This document shows, one piece after another, positions 1 to 5,369 of a DNA stretch of 6,780 nt. The notes below the pieces were generated by a model. It was not told where the DNA came from, made no database searches, and worked only from the letters and a program-made list of their open reading frames with translations. This DNA is from Clostridiales bacterium (GTDB taxonomy: Bacteria; Bacillota; Clostridia; Oscillospirales; Oscillospiraceae), in NCBI GenBank assembly GCA_003533405.1, contig DQDL01000035.1:20597-27376 (forward strand). The letters run 5' to 3'. How positions within the stretch are numbered: position 1 is the first letter of the stretch; each line of letters starts with the position of its first letter. The translations under genes were made by a program, and so were the position numbers.

Positions 1-492
1 AGGTGCAACGGTAGCGCCGGTGTTGAAGGTCTTGTGACCGTCGATGTAGACCTTGCCGTTTTCGTGGGTGGCCTTGGTGGTCATGCCGCTGTTGTCGGAA
101 CCGGCCTGGGGCTCGGTGAAGCCGAGAGTGTAGGACTTGATGCCCTTGGATGCGTAGGAAAGGATCTTTGCCTGCTGCTCGGGAGTGCCGTATGCCATGA
201 TGTTGTCGATCTCAAGGCTGCCGCCGGGGATGCACAGTGCAGGCCAGCCGTTCTCATAGAACTTGAGCTTGAGAAGGACGGTGGTAACGAGGTCGAGGCC
301 GTCGCCGCCGAACTGGGTGGGATGGTCGATGCGGTGGAAGCCGGCTTCTACGAAAGCGTTGCAAGCCTTCTCGGGGTACTTGTGCTCACGGTCGCACTCC
401 TTGAAGTACTCGTCGTAGTTGCCCTGCTTGATGAACTCTTCTGCGCTTTCAAGCAACAGTTCCTGTTCTTCGGTAAGTTTAAAGTCGATCAT
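1..492 (-). CDS. acyl-CoA dehydrogenase, N-terminal part (CaiA/AcdB-like); gene continues beyond the left edge
   Basis: The minus strand encodes 164 residues without a stop, starting MIDFKLTEEQELLLESAEEF. Family knowledge: these are cytoplasmic FAD flavoenzymes that interconvert acyl-CoA and 2-enoyl-CoA and exchange electrons with EtfAB; in anaerobes they often run as enoyl-CoA reductases. Visible are the helical N-terminal domain (about 1-115) and the start of the middle beta domain with the flavin signature GFTEPQAGSD (about 124-133). The stretch around residues 26-41 (YDEYFKECDREHKYPE) recalls crotonobetainyl-CoA reductase CaiA. The catalytic glutamate lies outside the window. The ATG at 492 is chosen because AAAGGAG (501-507) lies 8 nt upstream; an in-frame ATG at 510 would put that site inside the gene. 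It is divergent from the activator gene and preceded by a sigma-54 promoter. Family is sure; substrate (acryloyl-, crotonobetainyl-, isocaprenoyl- or cinnamoyl-CoA type) is unknown. Confidence 0.93.
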   Translation of the reverse strand, partial: MIDFKLTEEQELLLESAEEFIKQGNYDEYFKECDREHKYPEKACNAFVEAGFHRIDHPTQFGGDGLDLVTTVLLKLKFYENGWPALCIPGGSLEIDNIMAYGTPEQQAKILSYASKGIKSYTLGFTEPQAGSDNSGMTTKATHENGKVYIDGHKTFNTGATVAP

Positions 493-519
493 GTAATTGA
501 CTCCTTTCATGATGATACA

Positions 520-535
520 TGTTGTGGTGTTGTGG
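520..535 (-). repeat. tandem 8-bp repeat in the acyl-CoA dehydrogenase leader
   Basis: Two perfect adjacent copies of TGTTGTGG on the plus strand (CCACAACA in the transcript) lie in the predicted 5' leader of the acyl-CoA dehydrogenase, between its sigma-54 promoter and its ribosome binding site. The transcript segment would be unpaired and G-free. It could be a protein or small-RNA contact, or simply chance. No function is assigned. Confidence 0.4.
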
Positions 536-561
536 TTTTTTACCCTTACGACATACATAAA

Positions 562-576
562 GCAAAAAGTGTGCCA
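562..576 (-). promoter_or_regulatory. sigma-54 (-24/-12) promoter for the acyl-CoA dehydrogenase gene
   Basis: Read on the minus strand the sequence is TGGCACA-CTTT-TTGC, against the sigma-54 consensus TGGCACG-N4-TTGC; only the last base of the -24 block differs. The GG and GC dinucleotides have canonical spacing. The predicted start is near 550, giving a leader of about 58 nt before the ATG at 492. The flanks also resemble the promoter at 2972-2986: both have ATAC just before the -24 block and TTTTTGCTT across -12. Transcription would need an activator of the type encoded next door. Confidence 0.88.
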
Positions 577-581
577 GTATC

Positions 582-632
582 GGTCGAACACATGCAAAAA
601 ATATCGCAGAAAGGAGTGCAAAGGTCGAAAAC
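582..632. promoter_or_regulatory. candidate activator-binding direct repeats GGTCGAAMAC
   Basis: GGTCGAACAC (582-591) and GGTCGAAAAC (623-632) match at 9 of 10 positions and are 41 bp apart, close to four helical turns. They lie just upstream of the leftward sigma-54 promoter, at about -31 to -40 and -72 to -81 from its predicted start. A related GGTCGCAAAC occurs at 2836-2845, upstream of the second sigma-54 promoter. Position and recurrence fit an upstream activating sequence for the sigma-54 activator, but neither copy is a clear dyad, as Fis-type regulators usually prefer. This is an inference. Confidence 0.35.
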
Positions 633-633
633 G

Positions 634-719
634 CTAATTATTTAATTAACAATATAAACGATTAATATATGTTTTGTGCAGAAAATGATTAAAAAAATTT
701 TAGAAAAAATATTTTCGAT
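634..719. other. AT-rich segment with A-tracts in the divergent control region
   Basis: This stretch is almost entirely A and T. It includes TAATTATTTAATTA and runs of six or seven A (for example AAAAAAATTTT), in contrast with the GC-richer genes on both sides. No gene or convincing hairpin terminator is present. A-tract DNA is often curved, which could help the looping needed for activator-sigma-54 contact, and it also lies upstream of the activator's own promoter, where it could act as an UP element. Apart from the listed promoters and repeats, I see nothing else in the 493-871 gene-free region. Confidence 0.4.
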
Positions 720-742
720 TGCTTCAATACTGCGAAAGGGGC

Positions 743-772
743 TTGACACACGATACAAAATAGCGTTACAAT
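743..772 (+). promoter_or_regulatory. sigma-A (sigma-70-type) promoter of the activator gene
   Basis: A perfect TTGACA (-35, 743-748) is followed after 18 bp by TACAAT (-10, 767-772), five of six matches to TATAAT. The predicted start is near 779, giving a leader of about 90 nt before the TTG start at 872. Its position implies that the activator is made by the housekeeping polymerase, while its targets use sigma-54. Confidence 0.65.
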
Positions 773-857
773 TTTGGCGAACACCGAACGGAAAGCGGAC
801 ACTTTTTTGACCGCATGAACACTATGTTTTGACAATTTAGAATGAAATGTACAAGAT

Positions 858-863
858 GGAGAG
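858..863 (+). promoter_or_regulatory. ribosome binding site that favours the TTG start of the activator
   Basis: GGAGAG ends 8 nt before the TTG at 872-874. The upstream in-frame ATG at 842 has only AT-rich sequence (GACAATTTAGA) in front of it and no Shine-Dalgarno match. The site therefore points to translation starting at TTG 872. Confidence 0.6.
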
Positions 864-871
864 AAATTGCT

Positions 872-2911
872 TTGAAAAATTTAAATGACCAGTCCGAAAT
901 TGAACTTGCAAGACAAAATTTTATCAAAACAGGAGAGATAGACAAATGTGTTCCGGAGGACATTGCGGCCTCGTGGAAAAAGTCTGCCGAGTTCGGCGTG
1001 GACGCTTCCTCAAAGGTGCTTCCGGGGAAGCTCAACCGTGATGTTTTGACCAATGTCATCATGCAGCTCAATACAAGAGACTCGTATTTTTACGATGCCG
1101 AGGCCGAAATGCTTGATTATCTCGGTGCGGCGATAGTGTTTGTTGACGACCATCTTGATGTTTTTGCGATAAGGGGAAGCCGGGAGCTCAAGGATGAGCT
1201 GAGGGCGAAGAACTTCCGTTTCGGTTCAAACCTTGCAGAATCGAGAGTGGGCACGAATGCATTGGCGCTTGCCTTTGAATCGGGGCAGGACAGGTGGGTG
1301 TACGGCAGCGAGCATTACCTTGATGCGCTCAAGGATTATGTCTGCGTTGCGACCTGTCCGCAGATATCAAAGCCCGACAGGGTCGGCATAGTTTTTCCCT
1401 GCATGATAATCGTTCCGAAGGAGCGCTTTTTCGAGGGGATGGATGCGATATTCAGCTATATCCTCAAGACCCACATGTACCGTCAGAACAGCATCCTCAA
1501 CTCCAACTATCTCATGTACAATGCGGTCATAAACTTCTTTATCGCCCAAAGCGGAATGTGTTACATAGCCATCGATAACAGCAACACCATCATCGATGTC
1601 AGCGACAATGTCCTGACCTGCCAAAATATCAAGCTAAATCAGATAATCGGCCTTAAGCTTGGGGACTTTTCGCCCTCGCTTGCCGAGGTAGCGGAAAAGG
1701 ATGCTAATGCCGATGCACCTACGCAGGTGCATCGTGTGATGCTCAAGGTGGGGCCTTACTATGTCAAGAAAAAGGATGTGCTCAGTGCAGGGGAGACCAT
1801 AGGCTCTGTTATGTTCCTTTCAAGAGATCCCAACCTTTTGGCGCAGAAGCTCAAATCGCTTGATCATCTGACCGATACCGATGTACCCGACAGGCGAACC
1901 ACCTCGGCAAAATCCAGCGCCTATGTCGCAAAGTACAACTTCAGCAATCTTGTAGGCTTTTCAAAGGCTTTCACCACCGCCGTGTACAAGGCGCAGCGTG
2001 TTGCGCAAAGCAGCAGCAGCGTGCTCATCCTCGGCGAATCCGGCACCGGCAAGGAGCTTTTCGCCCAGTCTATCCACAACGCCAGCGACCGCCGTGGCCG
2101 CCCGTTTGTCTCGCTCAACTGCGCAGCCATGCCTCGTGAGCTCATAGACAGCGAGCTTTTCGGCTATGTCGAGGGTGCGTTCACCGGCGCTCGCAAGAGC
2201 GGCTCTCCCGGCAAGATCGAACTTGCCGACGGCGGCACTCTGTTTCTCGACGAGATCGGCGATATGCCGCTCGACCTGCAGGTGCATTTGCTTAAGGTCC
2301 TCGAGGACAGGCAGGTCACCCGCCTTGGTGACACCAAGCCGAGAAAGGTCGATGTGCGCATAATAGTCGCAACCAATCAGAACCTGCAAAGCCTTGTGGA
2401 GCAAGGGAAATTCCGACTTGACCTGTATTACAGGATAAATGTTTTCACTATTCGCTTGCCCGCTCTGCGTGACCGCAAGGAGGATATACCCGACCTTGCG
2501 TACTGCTTCCTTAGCCAGTGCAGCAAGGCGATGGGCAAGAATGTGACATACATATCTCAAAATGTTCTCCAGGCGTTCAAGGCCTATGACTGGCCGGGCA
2601 ATCTGCGTGAGCTGCGCAATGCCGTTGAGTACGGCGTGAACCTTGCGGCGGCGCAGAAGATAACCATAAACGACATTCCCGACAACATTGCATGGCTCGC
2701 TCAGGACACAGACGATGAGCCGGACGAGCCGGAGATATCGGACGAAGGCATTTTCGGTGCGGCAATGTCCGAAGCGGACACCGAGACACGGCAGATAATC
2801 GAGCTTCTTGATAAGTATAAAGGTAACAAGAGCAAGGTCGCAAACGAACTCGGCATGTCCCGACCGGCACTCTACCGCAGGCTCAAAAAACTTAATATTG
2901 ATGTAGATTGA
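872..2911 (+). CDS. sigma-54-dependent transcriptional activator (GAF-like, PAS-like, AAA+, Fis-type HTH; AcoR/DhaR-like architecture)
   Basis: A bacterial enhancer-binding protein that would hydrolyse ATP to open sigma-54 promoters. Numbering is from the alternative ATG at 842 (689 aa); the TTG at 872, which has the better ribosome site, gives 679 aa. Residues about 80-210 resemble the GAF-type sensor of AcoR-like regulators (GTNALALA at 137-144, then YGSEHY). About 236-330 looks PAS-like. The AAA+ core (about 368-600) is complete: Walker A GESGTGKE 398-405, sigma-54 contact loop GAFTGA 445-450, Walker B GTLFLDE 465-471, arginine-finger region FRLDLYYR 524-531, sensor II WPGNLREL 584-591. 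A Fis-type HTH lies at about 646-686 (GNKSKVANELGMSRPALYRRL). There is no response-regulator receiver domain, so direct metabolite sensing is likely. It is flanked by two sigma-54 promoters, its probable targets. The effector is unknown. Cys168, Cys172 and Cys187 cluster in the sensor domain. Confidence 0.95.
   Translation: MKNLNDQSEIELARQNFIKTGEIDKCVPEDIAASWKKSAEFGVDASSKVLPGKLNRDVLTNVIMQLNTRDSYFYDAEAEMLDYLGAAIVFVDDHLDVFAIRGSRELKDELRAKNFRFGSNLAESRVGTNALALAFESGQDRWVYGSEHYLDALKDYVCVATCPQISKPDRVGIVFPCMIIVPKERFFEGMDAIFSYILKTHMYRQNSILNSNYLMYNAVINFFIAQSGMCYIAIDNSNTIIDVSDNVLTCQNIKLNQIIGLKLGDFSPSLAEVAEKDANADAPTQVHRVMLKVGPYYVKKKDVLSAGETIGSVMFLSRDPNLLAQKLKSLDHLTDTDVPDRRTTSAKSSAYVAKYNFSNLVGFSKAFTTAVYKAQRVAQSSSSVLILGESGTGKELFAQSIHNASDRRGRPFVSLNCAAMPRELIDSELFGYVEGAFTGARKSGSPGKIELADGGTLFLDEIGDMPLDLQVHLLKVLEDRQVTRLGDTKPRKVDVRIIVATNQNLQSLVEQGKFRLDLYYRINVFTIRLPALRDRKEDIPDLAYCFLSQCSKAMGKNVTYISQNVLQAFKAYDWPGNLRELRNAVEYGVNLAAAQKITINDIPDNIAWLAQDTDDEPDEPEISDEGIFGAAMSEADTETRQIIELLDKYKGNKSKVANELGMSRPALYRRLKKLNIDVD
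2836..2845 (+). promoter_or_regulatory. possible third copy of the GGTCGMAMAC motif upstream of the operon promoter
   Basis: GGTCGCAAAC, extended AAGGTCGCAAACG (2834-2846), matches AAGGTCGAAAACG at 621-633 in 12 of 13 positions. It lies about 150 bp upstream of the predicted operon start, in normal enhancer range. It falls inside the activator's HTH codons (KVAN), so the match may come from coding constraint or chance. Confidence 0.2.
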
Positions 2912-2924
2912 ACTAAAAGAAGTA

Positions 2925-2963
2925 AGCGGCACACCCGAATTTCGATGGGTGTGCCGCTTTTTT
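2925..2963 (+). terminator. intrinsic terminator of the activator gene
   Basis: A perfect 12-bp stem pairs AGCGGCACACCC (2925-2936) with GGGTGTGCCGCT (2947-2958) around a 10-nt loop, followed by a T-run (2958-2963). It starts 13 nt after the activator stop codon and ends 8 bp before the -24 element of the next promoter, so it separates activator transcription from the sigma-54-controlled operon. Confidence 0.92.
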
Positions 2964-2971
2964 GACATACT

Positions 2972-2986
2972 TGGCACGGTTTTTGC
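2972..2986 (+). promoter_or_regulatory. sigma-54 (-24/-12) promoter of the CoA-transferase/etf operon
   Basis: The sequence TGGCACG-GTTT-TTGC matches the sigma-54 consensus TGGCACG-N4-TTGC at every defined position, with the extra upstream T (TTGGCACG) also present. The predicted start is near 2998, leaving a leader of about 107 nt before the ATG at 3105. It lies immediately downstream of the gene for a sigma-54 activator, which is its obvious regulator. No sigma-A promoter is apparent between the terminator and 3105. Confidence 0.93.
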
Positions 2987-3020
2987 TTGTAATAGGGTGG
3001 GTAGTATATTTGTTCGCAAA

Positions 3021-3054
3021 CTGTCCGCCGGCGTTAGGGTGCGCCGAGGGACAG
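3021..3054 (+). other. hairpin in the operon 5' leader
   Basis: CTGTCC (3021-3026) pairs with GGACAG (3049-3054), and inside this CGGCG (3029-3033) pairs with CGCCG (3042-3046), closing an 8-nt loop (TTAGGGTG) with a small internal loop between the two stems. There is no following T-run, so it is not a terminator. It begins about 23 nt after the predicted transcription start and ends well before the ribosome site at 3091-3096. It may stabilise the mRNA or bind a regulator. It matches no riboswitch class that I recognise. Confidence 0.5.
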
Positions 3055-3104
3055 GCGAAGAAGCTTAAATTCGGAAAAATATTTCTTAAGAAGGAGAAAC
3101 TATA

Positions 3105-4283
3105 ATGAATAGACCCCTAGACGGCGTAAAAGTCATCGAGTTATCAATGGTCATTTCCGCACCTTCCTGCGGCAAGGCACTTTATGAGATGGGCGCAGAG
3201 GTCATCAAGGTCGAGACCAATGACAGAGGCGACAACTGGAGAACCACTCCCCGTGTGTACGCAAGCCCCATCCTCCCGAATGAGAGCCCCGTTTACGAGA
3301 GCCTCAACTCCGGCAAAAAGCATGTAAAGCTCAACCTCAGAGACGCAGACGAGCTTGAAAAGCTCAAGAAGCTCATCGACAAGGCCGATGTATTCCTCGT
3401 CAACTACCGTGCAGGCGCACTCAAGGCAATGGGTCTCGACTACGAGAGCCTGAAGCAGCGCAACCCCCGTCTGGTGTACGCATGTGTCACCGGCTACGGC
3501 GAAAAGGGTCCCCGCAAGACCGACCCCGGCTACGACAACACCACCTACTGGGCAGAGACCGGCTTCCTTATGGACATGGTCATCCAGAACGAAGCGGGCG
3601 ACAGTCTTCCCGTCAACGGTCCTGTCGGCGGCGGCGACACCGCAGTCGGCGGCTGGGTAGCAGGCGGCATTTGCGCAGCACTGTACCAGCGTGAAAAGAC
3701 CGGCCAGGGCGGCTATGTCACCTGCCCGCTGTACGGCGCAGGCATCTGGGCATTCTCTCAGATGAGCATCGGCACCCAATACGGCTACCAGTGGCCCCGC
3801 AGCTACTATCAGATGCCTCCCACGAACTGCCCGTACAAGACCGCCGACGGCGATTACATCATGACCAGCATGAGCAAGTACGACGAGCAGTGGCCAAAGT
3901 TCTGCTATGTTTACGACATGGAAGAGCTCAAGGATCACCCCGTGTTCAGCCATCAGGCGACTACCGTTGCTCTTGAGCCCCGCAAGGAGTGCATCAAGGC
4001 GATAGCCGCACATGCGATCAAGTGCAAGACCGAGGATGTCCTCAAGCGCCTTGCCGAGGCAGACCTTGTTTACTGCAAGATGCCTCACTTCAAGGATGTT
4101 TACGCCAGTGAGCAGGCCATTGCCAACGAGGACATCGTACCGTTCACCTACGAGTCCGGCAAGTCGGTCTACATCCCCAAGCCGCCTCTCCGCTTCAACG
4201 GCCTTGGCCCCCGCCCGCACACCACCTGCGGCGTTCCCGGTGCGGATAACGAAGAGGTTTTCAAGGAATTTGGCATTGAATAA
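3105..4283 (+). CDS. family III CoA-transferase (CaiB/BaiF family, HadA/FldA-like)
   Basis: The enzyme (392 aa, usual family length) would move CoA from an acyl-CoA to a free carboxylic acid in the cytoplasm. The N-terminus (GVKVIELS at 7-14, then MGAEVIKVE at 29-37) is the family's opening Rossmann-like motif. LVNYRAGALKAMGLDYESLK (98-117) and TGYGEKGP (129-136) recall HadA and FldA, which act on 2-hydroxyacids such as hydroxyisocaproate and phenyllactate. Asp178 in GGGDTAVG (175-182) sits where the catalytic aspartate of the family lies (Asp169 in formyl-CoA transferase); REKTGQGGYVT (196-206) follows as expected. AAGGAG (3091-3096) lies 8 nt before the ATG. It is the first gene after the sigma-54 promoter. 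Family assignment is strong; the acid is not determinable, with 2-hydroxyacids, enoates and carnitine-type substrates all possible. No dehydratase is visible in the window. Confidence 0.92.
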   Translation: MNRPLDGVKVIELSMVISAPSCGKALYEMGAEVIKVETNDRGDNWRTTPRVYASPILPNESPVYESLNSGKKHVKLNLRDADELEKLKKLIDKADVFLVNYRAGALKAMGLDYESLKQRNPRLVYACVTGYGEKGPRKTDPGYDNTTYWAETGFLMDMVIQNEAGDSLPVNGPVGGGDTAVGGWVAGGICAALYQREKTGQGGYVTCPLYGAGIWAFSQMSIGTQYGYQWPRSYYQMPPTNCPYKTADGDYIMTSMSKYDEQWPKFCYVYDMEELKDHPVFSHQATTVALEPRKECIKAIAAHAIKCKTEDVLKRLAEADLVYCKMPHFKDVYASEQAIANEDIVPFTYESGKSVYIPKPPLRFNGLGPRPHTTCGVPGADNEEVFKEFGIE

Positions 4284-4311
4284 GTATTGCTGAACTGACA
4301 GTATCGGCATC

Positions 4312-4327
4312 GGGAGGGAGACCTCCC
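4312..4327 (+). other. intercistronic hairpin with GNRA-type tetraloop
   Basis: GGGAGG (4312-4317) and CCTCCC (4322-4327) form a perfect 6-bp GC-rich stem closed by GAGA, a GNRA tetraloop. GACA (4297-4300) and TGTC (4330-4333) could add a weak outer stem. No T-run follows and the next gene has its own strong ribosome site 20 nt downstream, so termination is unlikely. A role in mRNA processing or in setting the relative level of the CoA-transferase and downstream messages is possible. Confidence 0.5.
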
Positions 4328-4347
4328 AGTGTCGAATGAATGATCAA

Positions 4348-4352
4348 GGAGG
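4348..4352 (+). promoter_or_regulatory. ribosome binding site fixing the start of the FMN enzyme at 4360
   Basis: GGAGG within AAGGAGG (4346-4352) is 7 nt before the ATG at 4360. An in-frame ATG at 4336 would place this site inside the coding region and has no site of its own. Confidence 0.8.
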
Positions 4353-4359
4353 AATTATA

Positions 4360-5346
4360 ATGTCAATGTCAAAAGTCATTAAAACCGCAGTTACCGAAAA
4401 GCTCGGTATCAAATATCCCATTTTCCAGGGCGGCATGGCGTGGATAGTCAACGCCGAGATGGTCGCAGCCGTTGCAAATGCGGGCGGTCTGGGCATCCTG
4501 CCCTCCGGCACCTGCGCAGACGCAGACGCTCTGCGCTCGGAGCTCAAGAAGATAAAGGAGCTCACCGATAAGCCCTACGCTGTCAACTTCACCTTCATGC
4601 CGTCTCTTGCAAGCGTCGATTATCCCTCGTACCTCAAGGTCTGCATCGAAGAGGGCGTTAAGATCATCGAGACCTCCGGCATGCCCGCAAAGCCCCCTCT
4701 CATGGAGGCAATGAAAAAGGCCGGCATGATAGTAATTCATAAGTGCACCACCGTTAAGCACGCCCTCAAGGCACAGTCTATCGGCTGCGACATGGTCGTT
4801 GCCGACGGCTGCGAGTGCGCAGGTCACTCCGGCGAGACCGATATCGGCTCTATAGTCCTGACCCCTCGCTGCGTTGAGGAGCTTTCCATCCCCGTCATCA
4901 CCGCAGGCGGCATTGCAAACGGCAAGCAGATGGCGGCAGCGCTCATGATGGGCGCAGAGGGCGTTTATCTCGGCACCCGCATGCTGCTGACAAAGGAATG
5001 CCCTGTACTTGACAGCGTCAAGGAATACCTTGCCGAAAACGCCGACGAGACCTGCACGACCTATCTTCTGCGTGCGTTCAGAAACACCACTCGCCTTTAC
5101 AAGAGCAATGTCGTCAAGGAAGCTCTCGAAAAGGAAAAGAACGGCTGCGAGTTTGCGGCCATTGCCGAGGCCGTTGCGGGCGCTACCGCAAAGAAGATGT
5201 TCTACGAAAACGGCGATGTCGAAAACTGCGGCGTCATCAGCTACGGTCAGGCAGGCGGCCTGTGCCACAGCGTCATCTCGATTCAGGAGGTCATCGACAC
5301 CATGATGGCAGAGTGCGTCAAGGCACTCGGAAGATTTGACGCATAA
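4360..5346 (+). CDS. FMN-dependent nitronate monooxygenase / FabK-like enoyl reductase family protein
   Basis: A 328-residue TIM-barrel flavoprotein of the 2-nitropropane dioxygenase family, whose members oxidise alkyl nitronates or, as FabK, reduce enoyl thioesters. Visible motifs: YPIFQGGMAWI (19-29), AGGLGILPSG (41-50), an AGH motif (154-156) in DGCECAGHSG whose His156 corresponds to the family's active-site histidine, and the FMN phosphate-binding segments TAGGIANG (181-188) and GAEGVYLGTRML (198-209). A C-terminal GQAGGL (297-302) is also typical. The usual EAGGH is ECAGH here. There is no signal peptide or membrane segment. It is the second gene of the operon, 76 nt after the CoA-transferase and 23 nt before the FAD dehydrogenase. 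Context favours a CoA-thioester or related metabolic substrate over nitronate detoxification, but that is inference; family assignment is strong and reaction uncertain. Confidence 0.88.
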   Translation: MSMSKVIKTAVTEKLGIKYPIFQGGMAWIVNAEMVAAVANAGGLGILPSGTCADADALRSELKKIKELTDKPYAVNFTFMPSLASVDYPSYLKVCIEEGVKIIETSGMPAKPPLMEAMKKAGMIVIHKCTTVKHALKAQSIGCDMVVADGCECAGHSGETDIGSIVLTPRCVEELSIPVITAGGIANGKQMAAALMMGAEGVYLGTRMLLTKECPVLDSVKEYLAENADETCTTYLLRAFRNTTRLYKSNVVKEALEKEKNGCEFAAIAEAVAGATAKKMFYENGDVENCGVISYGQAGGLCHSVISIQEVIDTMMAECVKALGRFDA

Positions 5347-5369
5347 CAATCAGTTGTGAGGTAATTACA

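Noticed and set aside
34..645. Plus-strand open frame of 203 codons over the left end
   Set aside because: It is antisense to the clear acyl-CoA dehydrogenase gene, has low-complexity Val/Leu/Gly-rich translation and no family motif, and extends across the sigma-54 promoter region.
795..814. GCGG...CCGC inverted repeat with internal T-run in the activator leader
   Set aside because: Only four uninterrupted pairs and a large loop that contains the T-run, so it is neither a convincing terminator nor an operator.
829..857. Second TTGACA (829-834) as an activator promoter
   Set aside because: No good -10 at proper spacing (TACAAG only at 15 bp), and transcription would begin at or after the translation start.
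1961..4310. Long minus-strand open frames (1961-3019 and 3144-4310)
   Set aside because: They are mirror images of the activator and CoA-transferase genes. Strongly biased codons leave few stops on the opposite strand. Their translations show no recognisable domain, and the first also spans the terminator and promoter.
4312..4334. Intercistronic hairpin as an intrinsic terminator
   Set aside because: No T-run follows the stem, and the next gene is co-oriented with an immediate ribosome site and no promoter visible in the gap.
4336..4359. Upstream ATG at 4336 as start of the FMN enzyme
   Set aside because: It would put the AAGGAGG ribosome site within the gene, adds eight residues unlike the family, and has no ribosome site of its own.
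4369..5349. Minus-strand open frame of 326 codons opposite the FMN enzyme
   Set aside because: Shadow of the coding strand, caused by codon bias; the translation has no recognisable motif while the plus strand carries all the NMO/FabK signatures.
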